A program made the translations under genes and the position numbers. The notes under the pieces were generated by a model. That model saw only the letters and a list, made by a program, of their open reading frames with translations. It was not told the DNA's origin and ran no database searches. Shown here in pieces: positions 38,225-46,934 of a stretch of 64,000 nucleotides of DNA (positions are counted from its first letter, which is position 1; each line of letters starts with the position of its first letter). This DNA is from Weissella confusa (lineage in GTDB: Bacteria; Bacillota; Bacilli; Lactobacillales; Lactobacillaceae). The DNA lies in NCBI RefSeq assembly GCF_004766315.1, contig NZ_PVSN01000021.1:29814-93813 (forward strand). Direction: 5' to 3'.

Positions 38225-39568
38225 ATGAGTAAGCATGTTTTGGTAATTGGCTTTGCACGTTCTGGGGCAGCCGTTGCGTCTTTGTTGTTGAACGAAGGTT
38301 CGCAAGTGACAGTTTCAGACCCAAAATTGGATTTGACGGATGAACGCGTGGTTGCTTTGCAAGCACAAGGTGTTGTATTCACAACGGAACAAACTGATGA
38401 GTTGCTAGCTGACGTCGACCTAATTGTTAAGAATCCTGGAATTCCATATCGTATTCCAGTTTTGGCCGCAGCGCAGGAAGCTGGTATTCCAATTTTCGTT
38501 GAAGTTGCAATGGCGCAACGTTACATCAAGGGAACTTGGATTGCATTAACGGGTTCAAATGGTAAGACAACCACGACTGAGATGATTGCAGCTGTGCTAC
38601 GTACGCAAGCAGATGACGAGCATGCAGTTGTTGTTGCCGGAAATATTGGGACGCCGGTGAGTGAGGTTGCCCCAACGTTGCGTGCGACCGATACACTTGT
38701 CACAGAGCTCTCATCATTCCAATTGATGGGGATGCCAACGGCTAAGCCAAATATTGCGATTATCACAAACATTTTCGCGTCTCACTTGGATTACCACGGC
38801 ACACGCGAAAACTATGTCGCCGCTAAGATGGGTATCACAAAGAATCAAACAGCCGATGATTTCTTGGTTATCAATGTTGACCGCGAAGAATGGGTCGAAT
38901 TGTCAAAGCAAACTGCAGCGACGGTTGTCCCAGTTTCACGTCAAAACGTGAGTCAAGATGGTGCTTACGAACTAGATGGTACGTTGTACTTCCGTGGTGA
39001 AGCTATCATGCAGGCTAACCAACTCGGCGTACCAGGCGATCACAACGTCGAAAACGCGTTGGTTGCGATTGCTGTTGGTAAGTTGATGAATGTGCCAAGC
39101 AATCAAATTGCGATGGCATTGCGCCAATTTGGCGGTGTTGAGCACCGTTTGCAATATGTTGGCACGTTTGAAGGACGTCAAGTCTATAACGATTCAAAGG
39201 CGACTGATATTGAGGCAACGGAAATGGCGCTATCAGGATTTAAGGCACCCGTTGTTTTGCTAGCTGGTGGTCTAGATCGTGGTGACGACCAAATGCGTTT
39301 GCTTGAAGCGATGAAGCCACACGTAAAGGCTTTGGTTGTCTTTGGTCAAACGGCGGATAAGGTTGCAGCAGTCGGTGAGGCGCTTGGTATTGAAGTGGTT
39401 CATGCTGAGGATGCGCCTCATGCGGTTGAACCGGCTTTCGAATTGAGTGAGCCAGGTGACATTATTTTGCTATCACCAGCTGCAGCATCATGGGATCAAT
39501 TCCCTAATTTCGAAACACGTGGTGATTTGTTCGTGGCAGCTGTTAAGGCTCACAGCGAAGGAAAGTAG
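38225..39568 (+). CDS. murD: UDP-MurNAc-L-alanine:D-glutamate ligase
   Basis: A 447-residue Mur ligase that adds D-Glu in the cytoplasmic phase of peptidoglycan synthesis. It shows an N-terminal dinucleotide-fold start (VLVIGFARSGAAVASLL), the ATP-binding loop LTGSNGKTTTTEMI (about 109-122), NIFASHLDYHGTRENY and the C-terminal domain with NDSKATDIEATEMAL. It overlaps no neighbour. A GGGGATC site precedes ATG 38225. murG follows after 11 bp. Confidence 0.96.
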   Translation: MSKHVLVIGFARSGAAVASLLLNEGSQVTVSDPKLDLTDERVVALQAQGVVFTTEQTDELLADVDLIVKNPGIPYRIPVLAAAQEAGIPIFVEVAMAQRYIKGTWIALTGSNGKTTTTEMIAAVLRTQADDEHAVVVAGNIGTPVSEVAPTLRATDTLVTELSSFQLMGMPTAKPNIAIITNIFASHLDYHGTRENYVAAKMGITKNQTADDFLVINVDREEWVELSKQTAATVVPVSRQNVSQDGAYELDGTLYFRGEAIMQANQLGVPGDHNVENALVAIAVGKLMNVPSNQIAMALRQFGGVEHRLQYVGTFEGRQVYNDSKATDIEATEMALSGFKAPVVLLAGGLDRGDDQMRLLEAMKPHVKALVVFGQTADKVAAVGEALGIEVVHAEDAPHAVEPAFELSEPGDIILLSPAAASWDQFPNFETRGDLFVAAVKAHSEGK

Positions 39569-39579
39569 AGGAGATAGAT

Positions 39580-40677
39580 ATGCGTATTGTTGTTTCAGGT
39601 GGTGGAACTGGGGGACACATTTACCCAGCGCTAGCAACGGTTAAGCAATTGAAGCAATTGGAACCAGATACCGAAGTGTTGTACATCGGTGGTGAACGTG
39701 GCTTGGAAAAGTCAATCGTGCCAGAAGCTGGATTCGACTTTAAGGCTTTGGCCGTGCAAGGGTTCAGTCGCTCATTGTCACTTGATAATGTGAAGACGGT
39801 CTATCTTTTCTTGACGGCTACTCGCAAGGCTAAGAAGATGCTGGAAGACTTTAAGCCAGATGTTGTTGTTGGAACTGGTGGTTATGTTTCTGGTCCAGTG
39901 CTATATGCAGCCCAACAACTTAAGATTCCAACGGTTATTCACGAGCAAAACTCGGTTGTGGGTGTCACAAACAAGTTTTTGGCCCGTCATGTGACGAAGG
40001 TCGGGGTTGCCTTTCCGGCGGCACTATCAGCCTTTAAGGATGGTTTGGCAACGGTTGTTGGAAATCCACGTGCCCAAGAAGTCGTTGACGGTGAAGGATC
40101 GTTTGATTGGGATACCTTGCACTTGTCTGCAGATAAGCCAACGGTGTTGATCTTCGGTGGCTCACAAGGGGCGTTGAAGTTGAACAAGGCCATGGTTGCA
40201 GGTATGTCAAAGTTTGCTAACCGTCCATACCAAGTTATCTTCGTTACGGGTGGCAAGCGCTATGACGACGTACAAGCAGATTTACGTGCCGGTGGTGTCG
40301 TACCAGCTGAAAATGTTGCTGTTGTACCTTACATCGGTAACATGCCACAATTGATGCCAGTTGTGGATTTGGTCGTTGGACGTGCCGGTGCGACGAGTTT
40401 GGCGGAACAAACGGCATTGGGTAAGCCAATGGTTTTGATTCCAAGCCCATACGTGACGAATGATCACCAAACAAAGAATGCCCGTAGCTTGGTTGAAGCC
40501 GGTGCAGCTGAAATGATTACTGAAGAGTCACTTTCAGGTACAACGTTGTTTGGCACAATCGACCACTTGATGACGCACGATGATCAACGCGCTGCGATGG
40601 CCAAGGCAGCCAAGGAATTGGGTGTACCTGACGCAGCTGATCAATTCATCAAGTTGATTAAAATAGTTATTAAATAA
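39580..40677 (+). CDS. murG: UDP-GlcNAc:lipid I N-acetylglucosaminyltransferase
   Basis: A 365-residue GT28 enzyme that converts lipid I to lipid II at the inner membrane face. Motifs: VSGGGTGGHIYPALA (about 4-18), GTGGYVSGPV, IHEQNSVVGVTNKFLA and FGGSQGALKLNK (about 191-202), plus the donor site VGRAGATSLAEQTALGKPM. A GAGGAGA site precedes ATG 39580. Confidence 0.96.
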   Translation: MRIVVSGGGTGGHIYPALATVKQLKQLEPDTEVLYIGGERGLEKSIVPEAGFDFKALAVQGFSRSLSLDNVKTVYLFLTATRKAKKMLEDFKPDVVVGTGGYVSGPVLYAAQQLKIPTVIHEQNSVVGVTNKFLARHVTKVGVAFPAALSAFKDGLATVVGNPRAQEVVDGEGSFDWDTLHLSADKPTVLIFGGSQGALKLNKAMVAGMSKFANRPYQVIFVTGGKRYDDVQADLRAGGVVPAENVAVVPYIGNMPQLMPVVDLVVGRAGATSLAEQTALGKPMVLIPSPYVTNDHQTKNARSLVEAGAAEMITEESLSGTTLFGTIDHLMTHDDQRAAMAKAAKELGVPDAADQFIKLIKIVIK

Positions 40678-40708
40678 GTTAACCTAACGATTGGAAAGGA
40701 GGCACATG

Positions 40709-41638
40709 ATGGCCAAAGAAAATGAATCGAAGCCAAAAGGAACGAAGTCAAGTGATATTCAAGCGCACTTAGATGCATTGTTGTCGGAAGATGACTGGTC
40801 ATCATTGCCTACACGCCAGTCGAAAGAAAAAAAGGCTCGTCGTGAATTAAAACTACCTCGTCGCTTACGTGAAACGTTTGCTGAAGAACCCGAAGACTCG
40901 GTGGCCGAAAGTTTTGAGCCGGTTGTAGAATCCGAGCCGATTCTCTTTCCCTACGAGAGTGGTGCTATTCTCTCAGCAACTGCACTAACGGTATTGGCAG
41001 GTGTCTTAATTTACTTGATGTCACCACTGAGTCAAGTGAATCACTATAAAGTGGTGGGATCAGAAAGTCTTAGCAAACAAGCTGTGTTGGACGCAGCACA
41101 ATTGAAAACCGGCCGGCCACTGTTGACGACGCTCCATCAAGCTGATTATTTCAGTAAAATGGCTGCACAACGTAATCCGCAAATTTCAGGTCTTAAGTTT
41201 GAATTGGGTTCTGATAACACCATTGAAATCAAGGTCAACGAAATCGTGAAAGTGGGTTACGTCAAAGCAGATACGCATTACTATCCAATTTTGGAAAACG
41301 GCAAGATGTTGACGAGTGCTGAGGCGGATCAACCGGTTGGTGGGTTGCCACTGTATGACAATTTCACTTCAGTTGCTGATTTAAAATTAGTTTTAGCTGA
41401 GTTTGGTAAACTACCATTGGCATTACGCCGCTCGGTTTCTGAAATTGTTTGGTCACCAACAAAGCAAAATAATCAACGTCTTGAGTTGTATATGAATGAT
41501 GGTAATGAAGTTTTGATTAGCGCAGATGACCTGGCAAGTAAACTGAAATATTACCCAGCTATGGCTGCATCGCTGGATAATAAAACCGGAATCGCCGACT
41601 TACAAGTCGGTGCATATTTCACACCATACGGACAATAA
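40709..41638 (+). CDS. divIB: Cell division protein DivIB/FtsQ
   Basis: A 309-residue bitopic protein: a long charged cytoplasmic part (about 1-88), one membrane helix (ILSATALTVLAGVLIYLMS, about 91-109), then an extracellular POTRA domain (VNHYKVVGSESLSKQAVLDAA) and beta domain. It stabilises the FtsL-DivIC complex at the septum. Three in-frame starts are possible; ATG 40709 is best, with AAGGAGG ending 7 nt upstream, and ATG 40706 is close behind. Position between murG and ftsA is standard. Confidence 0.92.
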   Translation: MAKENESKPKGTKSSDIQAHLDALLSEDDWSSLPTRQSKEKKARRELKLPRRLRETFAEEPEDSVAESFEPVVESEPILFPYESGAILSATALTVLAGVLIYLMSPLSQVNHYKVVGSESLSKQAVLDAAQLKTGRPLLTTLHQADYFSKMAAQRNPQISGLKFELGSDNTIEIKVNEIVKVGYVKADTHYYPILENGKMLTSAEADQPVGGLPLYDNFTSVADLKLVLAEFGKLPLALRRSVSEIVWSPTKQNNQRLELYMNDGNEVLISADDLASKLKYYPAMAASLDNKTGIADLQVGAYFTPYGQ

Positions 41639-41779
41639 GAAAGCTAGGATTTCTTTTCCAAACAAAAACGGGATAATCCCGCAAGAGGTCTGGAAGAACC
41701 CTTATAAAGTATGGTATTATCTTAAAGAATTGTTTATTTATTTAAACATCAACTGATTGGCAGTTAAGGAGGTACTCAA

Positions 41780-43144
41780 ATGGCCAACCACGGGTTAATA
41801 GTTGGTCTCGATGTCGGGACAAACACGATAAAAGTGCTAGCGGCGGATGTTCGAGATCAGCAAGCTAACATTGTGGCGGTTGGTCGTTCGATTGCCCACG
41901 GCGTTAAGCGCGGTGTTGTTGTGGATATTGAAGCAACAGCTAATGATATTCGACAAGCAGTTGCACAAATCAATGAGCAAACCAGCACGCCAGTCACTGA
42001 AGTTGTGGCTAGCTTGCCTGCAAGCAACATTCAAATTCAAAATGTTAGCGGTACGGTGACGGTAAAGGATAGTCAACATATTTCGTATGAAGACGTCTCA
42101 GCAGCCGTGAAAGAAGCTGTTAAAGTTAACGTGCCAAGCGATCGCGAAATTGTTGAACTATTGCCTACCGAATTTATCGTAGATGATTTTGATGGTATTC
42201 AAGATCCAAACGATATGGTGGGAATGCGTCTAGAAATGAAGGCGGTTGCCTATACAGCTCCTCGCAATGTGATGGGGAACTTGCGTATGGCAATTGCTAA
42301 AGCTGGATTGCAATTACGCGACTTCGTGTTGACGCCACTTGCTTATAGCAAGACGATTTTGGATGACGGACAACAGGAATTCGGCACAATCATTTTGGGC
42401 ATGGGTGCTGGTCACACAACGGCAACCGTTGTTCATGATCATCAACTAAAGTTCCTATCAACTTTCCCAGCTGGAAGCGATAATATCTCACGCGATATTA
42501 GTGCAGTTTTGGAAGTTGGGTTGCATGATGCAGACATGTTGAAGCTTGATTCTGGTTTGGCGCTTTCAAGCATGGCTCGTGAAGATAATAAGCTTGTTAT
42601 CAAGAAGGTAAGTTCAGAAGAAACTGAGCAAATCTCTGAGGTATTGTTGGCACAAATTATCGAAGCGCGTCTCATGCAAATTTTGGACAAGCTTGGCGAG
42701 AAGCTACAACTTGTTGGGGCGTTTGAATTGCCAGGTGGCATTGTTGTTACCGGTGGTGGTGCTGCCTTGCGTGGCATGACTGAAGCAATTCGTAGTGTCT
42801 ACAATGTGCAAGTTAAGCCATTTTCACCAACTGACATTGGGTTGCGTCACCCTGGTTATGCCGGAGCCTGGGCTTTGGTTCACTATGCTGCGCAACAATC
42901 ACCAATTCAATTGATTGTGAAGGAAGCCTTGTATGGCTTGCCATTAACAGTTGTTGGTCAACCAACAATCGCGGTGGCAGCACCAGTGCAAAAGCCAGCG
43001 ACAAATCGCCGACCTGTTCGACCTGAAAGTCAAACGGTGGTAGAACCATCAGTTAATGACATGGATGATGTCAATTACGATGATGAAGAGAAGCCTAAGA
43101 AGAAGAGTGCATTCTTTAACTTCTTCAAGGAATTCTTCGACTAA
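41780..43144 (+). CDS. ftsA: Cell division protein FtsA
   Basis: A 454-residue actin-like protein that tethers FtsZ to the membrane. It shows LIVGLDVGTNTIKVLAADV (phosphate 1), IILGMGAGHTTATVV (phosphate 2, usually G-x-G-T) and GGIVVTGGGAALRGM. The C-terminal amphipathic anchor KKKSAFFNFFKEFFD is clear. It has a strong TAAGGAGG site. A 141-bp gap before it contains a small CGGGATAATCCCG hairpin and AT-rich sequence that could hold an internal promoter (TATTAT at about 41714), which I cannot confirm. Confidence 0.96.
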   Translation: MANHGLIVGLDVGTNTIKVLAADVRDQQANIVAVGRSIAHGVKRGVVVDIEATANDIRQAVAQINEQTSTPVTEVVASLPASNIQIQNVSGTVTVKDSQHISYEDVSAAVKEAVKVNVPSDREIVELLPTEFIVDDFDGIQDPNDMVGMRLEMKAVAYTAPRNVMGNLRMAIAKAGLQLRDFVLTPLAYSKTILDDGQQEFGTIILGMGAGHTTATVVHDHQLKFLSTFPAGSDNISRDISAVLEVGLHDADMLKLDSGLALSSMAREDNKLVIKKVSSEETEQISEVLLAQIIEARLMQILDKLGEKLQLVGAFELPGGIVVTGGGAALRGMTEAIRSVYNVQVKPFSPTDIGLRHPGYAGAWALVHYAAQQSPIQLIVKEALYGLPLTVVGQPTIAVAAPVQKPATNRRPVRPESQTVVEPSVNDMDDVNYDDEEKPKKKSAFFNFFKEFFD

Positions 43145-43183
43145 ACAAAAAAGAAAAGATAAGTGAGAAAAAAGGAGCTCGTT

Positions 43184-44437
43184 ATGGATTTCCAAATGGA
43201 TATGAACCAAGAGTACGGCGCAACGATTAAAGTAATTGGTGTCGGTGGTGGTGGTGGAAACGCCGTTAACCAAATGGTGAATGACGGTGTTGAAGGTGTT
43301 GAGTTTATCGTAGCCAACACTGATGCCCAAGCGTTGGAGCGTTCAGCTGCAGAAAACAAGATTCAAATCGGTGCTAAGGCAACTCGTGGTTTGGGTGCTG
43401 GAGCTCGTCCAGAAGTTGGTGAAGCTGCTGCTAAGGAAAGCGAGCAAGAAATTGCTGATGCTTTGGCTGGTGCAGACATGGTCTTCGTTACTGCTGGAAT
43501 GGGTGGTGGTACTGGTACTGGTGCCGCACCAGTTATTGCTAAGATTGCCAAGGACTCAGGTGCTTTGACGATTGGTGTCGTAACACGTCCATTCTCATTT
43601 GAAGGTCCAAAGCGTGGCAAGTCAGCTGCCGAAGGATTGGCTAAGTTGAAGGAAAACGTTGATACGTTGATTGTTATCGCCAACAACAACTTGCTACAAA
43701 TCGTTGATAAGAAGGCGCCAATTATGGAAGCCTTCAAGATGGTCGATGATGTCTTGTTGCAAGGTGTTTCAGGTATCTCAGACTTGATTACTAAGCCTGG
43801 TATCATCAACTTGGACTTTGCCGATGTTAAGACAGCGATGGCCGGTCAAGGTACTGCCTTGATGGGTATTGGGTCAGCTTCTGGTGAAAACCGTGCTGCC
43901 GAAGCAACGCGCAAGGCCATCGCTTCACCATTGTTGGAAGCTAAGATTGAAGGCGCTACGAACGTTTTGCTTTCAGTTAAGGGTGGCGCAGACATGTCAT
44001 TGTTCGAAGCGCAAGAAGCTTCAGAGACGATTGCACAAGCTGCTGGAACAGACATTGACATTATCTTCGGTACGACGATTGATATGGAAATGGAAGGCGA
44101 GTTGGTTGTGACAGTTATTGCAACTGGTATTGATCGTCCGGCAACGCCACGTCCAGAAATCAACTTGGGTGCAGCAAACACGGCTAGCCCATTTGAGGCA
44201 GTTTCTGAGCCGGTAGCACCTGTGCAACAACAAACTGCACCAGTTCAACCACAACAACCAGTTAACACAGATCCTTTTGCTGACTGGAACGTGACGGCTG
44301 AGCCCGCACAACAAGCAACGCCTGCACAAGCTGCACCGGTTGAACCAGTTCAACCGCTTTCATCAGAAAACACAGCTGCTGACGAAGAAATTGAGCGTCC
44401 AGCTTACTTCAACTGGATGAAGCGCGGCGAAAAGTAA
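43184..44437 (+). CDS. ftsZ: Cell division protein FtsZ
   Basis: A 417-residue tubulin-like GTPase that forms the Z-ring. The GTP-binding loop [13 protein letters not shown] lies near residue 108; [17 protein letters not shown] is at the N-terminus and [11 protein letters not shown] (T7 loop) near 204. A Gln/Pro-rich linker leads to a C-terminal peptide ending [11 protein letters not shown], which binds FtsA and SepF. ATG 43184 has AAGGAG 7 nt upstream; the GTG at 43163 lies before that site and is rejected. Confidence 0.97.
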   Translation: MDFQMDMNQEYGATIKVIGVGGGGGNAVNQMVNDGVEGVEFIVANTDAQALERSAAENKIQIGAKATRGLGAGARPEVGEAAAKESEQEIADALAGADMVFVTAGMGGGTGTGAAPVIAKIAKDSGALTIGVVTRPFSFEGPKRGKSAAEGLAKLKENVDTLIVIANNNLLQIVDKKAPIMEAFKMVDDVLLQGVSGISDLITKPGIINLDFADVKTAMAGQGTALMGIGSASGENRAAEATRKAIASPLLEAKIEGATNVLLSVKGGADMSLFEAQEASETIAQAAGTDIDIIFGTTIDMEMEGELVVTVIATGIDRPATPRPEINLGAANTASPFEAVSEPVAPVQQQTAPVQPQQPVNTDPFADWNVTAEPAQQATPAQAAPVEPVQPLSSENTAADEEIERPAYFNWMKRGEK

Positions 44438-44448
44438 GGAGACAACCG

Positions 44449-44922
44449 ATGGCTTTTGAGAATTTTAGAAACTTCTTCATGGGATCAGATAGTGATTACT
44501 ACTATGAAGAAGAAGAGGCACCGGAAGAGCAATACGTGCAAGAACCTGCACAACAAGCAACGTCAAAGACTAAGGCTAATAATGCAAATGCAACACGTCC
44601 AACGGCAGCACGTCGTCCAAACGTTTTGCCAATGGATGGCTCACGTCCAGGTGAGACGTCAAAGATTGCATTGTATGAGCCACGTACGTACGCTGATGCC
44701 CAAACAATTGCGACGCAATTGTTGGCTGGCGAAGCGGTTATCGTAAACCTAGGTTCAATTGATGAAAACACGGGAAAGCGTGTGCTTGACTACCTGGGTG
44801 GGACGTCCTTTGCTGTTGACGGTATCATTGAACGTGTTGGTGAGCGCATCTTCCTTGCGACGCCTCACAATTTTGAGATTTCAGGAACGATTTCTAAAAA
44901 CTTGGGACAACAATTTAATTAA
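44449..44922 (+). CDS. sepF: Cell division protein SepF
   Basis: A 157-residue protein that bundles FtsZ and anchors it to the membrane. It has an N-terminal amphipathic helix (MAFENFRNFFMG), an acidic and Gln-rich linker (about 20-60), and the conserved SepF core with YADAQTIATQLLAGEAVIVNL (about 82-102) and VLDYLGGTSFAVDG. It lies 11 bp after ftsZ. The set sepF-ylmG-ylmH-divIVA is typical of Gram-positives. Confidence 0.94.
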   Translation: MAFENFRNFFMGSDSDYYYEEEEAPEEQYVQEPAQQATSKTKANNANATRPTAARRPNVLPMDGSRPGETSKIALYEPRTYADAQTIATQLLAGEAVIVNLGSIDENTGKRVLDYLGGTSFAVDGIIERVGERIFLATPHNFEISGTISKNLGQQFN

Positions 44923-44933
44923 TAGGTGACCAA

Positions 44934-45197
44934 ATGTTAACACTCATTTTATCGTTATTGATGTTGGTCTTGCGTGCCATGGAGTTCGTAATCTTGATTT
45001 GGGTGCTGATGTCATGGTTGCCCGGGGCACAACAATCAGCCTTGGGACAATTGCTAGGTCGTATTGCCGGAATCGTCGTTGATCCGATTCACCGTGTGAT
45101 GCCTCGTACGGGAATTATCGACTTTACCCCATTGATTGGTTTGCTACTATTGCAAGCTGCTCAAGTTGGCCTACGCGCAATTGCACAAGCATTCTAG
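44934..45197 (+). CDS. ylmG: YggT/YlmG family membrane protein
   Basis: An 87-residue protein with two membrane helices and the family core ILIWVLMSWLPGA and IVDPIHRVMPRTGIIDFTPLIGLLLL. YlmG/YggT proteins are linked to cell division and membrane organisation, with no defined enzymatic role. It sits between sepF and ylmH, as is usual. Confidence 0.92.
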   Translation: MLTLILSLLMLVLRAMEFVILIWVLMSWLPGAQQSALGQLLGRIAGIVVDPIHRVMPRTGIIDFTPLIGLLLLQAAQVGLRAIAQAF

Positions 45198-45208
45198 AGA
45201 GATAAAAT

Positions 45209-45994
45209 ATGGCAGATAATGTATCACAACATTTCCGCCCGAGCGAAGCTGCATTTATTGATGTAGCGCAAGGCTTAATTCGTCAGGCATTGGATGAGTA
45301 TCGTCCAGTACTGACGAATTTTTTGAACCCGCGGCAGAGATATATTTTGGAGACGTTGGTTAACCAGCATGATGAGTTAAAGATTGCTCACTCTGGTGGC
45401 TATACTGATGCCGAAAGTGCGCGGTCCTTGATTGCACCAGATTACTACGATGTGCAACAGGACGATTTTGAAATTGCTGCAATCCGCATCAACTATCCAA
45501 CCAAGTTTGCTGAACTACATCATAGTACAGTGCTTGGTACACTAATTAACAATGGCTTATCTCGAGATAGTTTCGGGGACATTATTAGTAGCGAAGATGG
45601 TGATTGGCAGCTTGTTGCAACGGAGCAGATGGCGCGATTTATCACGTCATCACTGGATCACGTTGGTAAAACAAAGGTTCGTTTTGAACCAATGATGCTA
45701 GCTGATATTGTCACACCACAAGAGGAGTGGGACGATATCAATACAACTGTGTCATCCCTTCGACTAGATACTATAGTGGCTAATGGGTATAATGTATCTA
45801 GAACGCATGCTAAAGAATTAGTTGAGCGTGGCATGGTCCGAGTTAATTGGACCGAGATTGACCGACCAGATTTTATGTTGGCGGTCAACGATTTAATTTC
45901 AGTGCGCCGGTTCGGTCGCATGAAATTGCTAGCTGAAAATGGTATAACAAAAAAAGATAAATGGCGCGTCACACTGGCCGTCATTAAGAAATAG
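45209..45994 (+). CDS. ylmH: S4-domain RNA-binding protein YlmH
   Basis: A 261-residue protein with a C-terminal S4 RNA-binding domain (LRLDTIVANGYNVSRTHAKELVERGMVRVNW, about residues 183-213). The N-terminal part has FLNPRQRYILETL and HSGGYTDAESARS. YlmH proteins are reported to rescue stalled ribosomes by binding peptidyl-tRNA on 50S subunits; that is family knowledge. Its codon use is less biased than that of ftsZ or ileS nearby. Confidence 0.92.
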   Translation: MADNVSQHFRPSEAAFIDVAQGLIRQALDEYRPVLTNFLNPRQRYILETLVNQHDELKIAHSGGYTDAESARSLIAPDYYDVQQDDFEIAAIRINYPTKFAELHHSTVLGTLINNGLSRDSFGDIISSEDGDWQLVATEQMARFITSSLDHVGKTKVRFEPMMLADIVTPQEEWDDINTTVSSLRLDTIVANGYNVSRTHAKELVERGMVRVNWTEIDRPDFMLAVNDLISVRRFGRMKLLAENGITKKDKWRVTLAVIKK

Positions 45995-46008
45995 ATTGGA
46001 GAACGATC

Positions 46009-46644
46009 ATGGCATTGACCCCACAAGAGATTCACGCTAAGGAATTTAACACAAAGAGTAACAAGTGGTACGACAAGGCTGAAGTAACGGCTTTCTTGGA
46101 CCAAATCGTAACGGACTACGATGGTTTGCTACAAGAGAACCAAACTTTGAGGACGCAATTGGCTGAAGCAGATGCTAACGCTAAGCAAGTTGAAGAGATG
46201 AAGCAATCTGTTAACTCATCAATCTTGATCGCCCAAGAAGCAGCTGACCGTTTGAAGAAGCAAACTGAAGCTGAAGCTGAGGCAACGTTGCAACAAGCAC
46301 AAGCTGAAGCACAAAAGATTGTTATGGAAGCTAACGCTAAGGCCAACTCATTGTTGACTGAATCTCAATCAAAGAACGAAGCATTGGTTGCTGAGCACGA
46401 TGCTTTGAACAAGGAAATGGGCGCATTCAAGGCTAAGATTGAAGGCATGTTGAACGCACAATTGGACTTGGTTAAGACTGATGACTGGGCTGCATTCCAA
46501 CAACCTGCTGCATTCCAACAACCACAATCAGCCGCTCCGGTTGCACCAGAGTCAGCTGCGTCACAAGCTAGTTCAGAGGTCGAGACGGTTGTTATCTTCC
46601 CTGAATCAAACGAAAACGAAGAAAACTTCTTGAATAAGGACTAA
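46009..46644 (+). CDS. divIVA: Cell division initiation protein DivIVA
   Basis: A 211-residue coiled-coil protein that binds curved membrane at poles and septa. The N-terminal lipid-binding domain is clear (LTPQEIHAKEFNTKSNKWYDKAEVTAFLDQI, about 2-32), followed by a long Ala/Glu/Gln-rich coiled coil (about 36-150) and a low-complexity Gln/Ala/Pro tail. GGAGAA precedes ATG 46009. It ends the dcw cluster proper; the ileS T-box follows. Confidence 0.95.
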   Translation: MALTPQEIHAKEFNTKSNKWYDKAEVTAFLDQIVTDYDGLLQENQTLRTQLAEADANAKQVEEMKQSVNSSILIAQEAADRLKKQTEAEAEATLQQAQAEAQKIVMEANAKANSLLTESQSKNEALVAEHDALNKEMGAFKAKIEGMLNAQLDLVKTDDWAAFQQPAAFQQPQSAAPVAPESAASQASSEVETVVIFPESNENEENFLNKD

Positions 46645-46654
46645 TTTTTCGTTA

Positions 46655-46870
46655 TCATGTAATCATGGTTTCTTGACCAAACGGCAAGATGTATTCCAAA
46701 CAGCGACCTAGGATTTACCCGGTGAGAGCCTAGGATGGTCACGCAGCTTGTTTATCAGCAAGAATGATTTTTTAAATACACAGAAGAGGCGGCTTTTTGC
46801 CGTGAATTCGGGTGGTACCACGTTGACATGACGTCCCGCATTGGCTATTTGGCCGATGCGGGATTTTTTA
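46655..46870 (+). ncRNA. T-box riboswitch of ileS
   Basis: The T-box sequence ATTCGGGTGGTACCACG (46806-46822) is near-canonical, and a terminator follows (TCCCGCATTGGC... to ...GATGCGGGA, 46834-46863, then T's). Upstream, AATCAT (about 46663) can pair with ATGATT (about 46764) as the base of stem I, and a CCTAGG-closed arm carries the GGTGAGAG loop. ATC at 46754-46756, followed by A, is a plausible isoleucine specifier, consistent with ileS downstream. Fold details are by eye. Confidence 0.88.
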
Positions 46871-46934
46871 GTTTCAGGGTAAACCGCATGTCAACGCGGT
46901 AGCACTTGAATTGAACAGAAAGGATTGCACTTTT

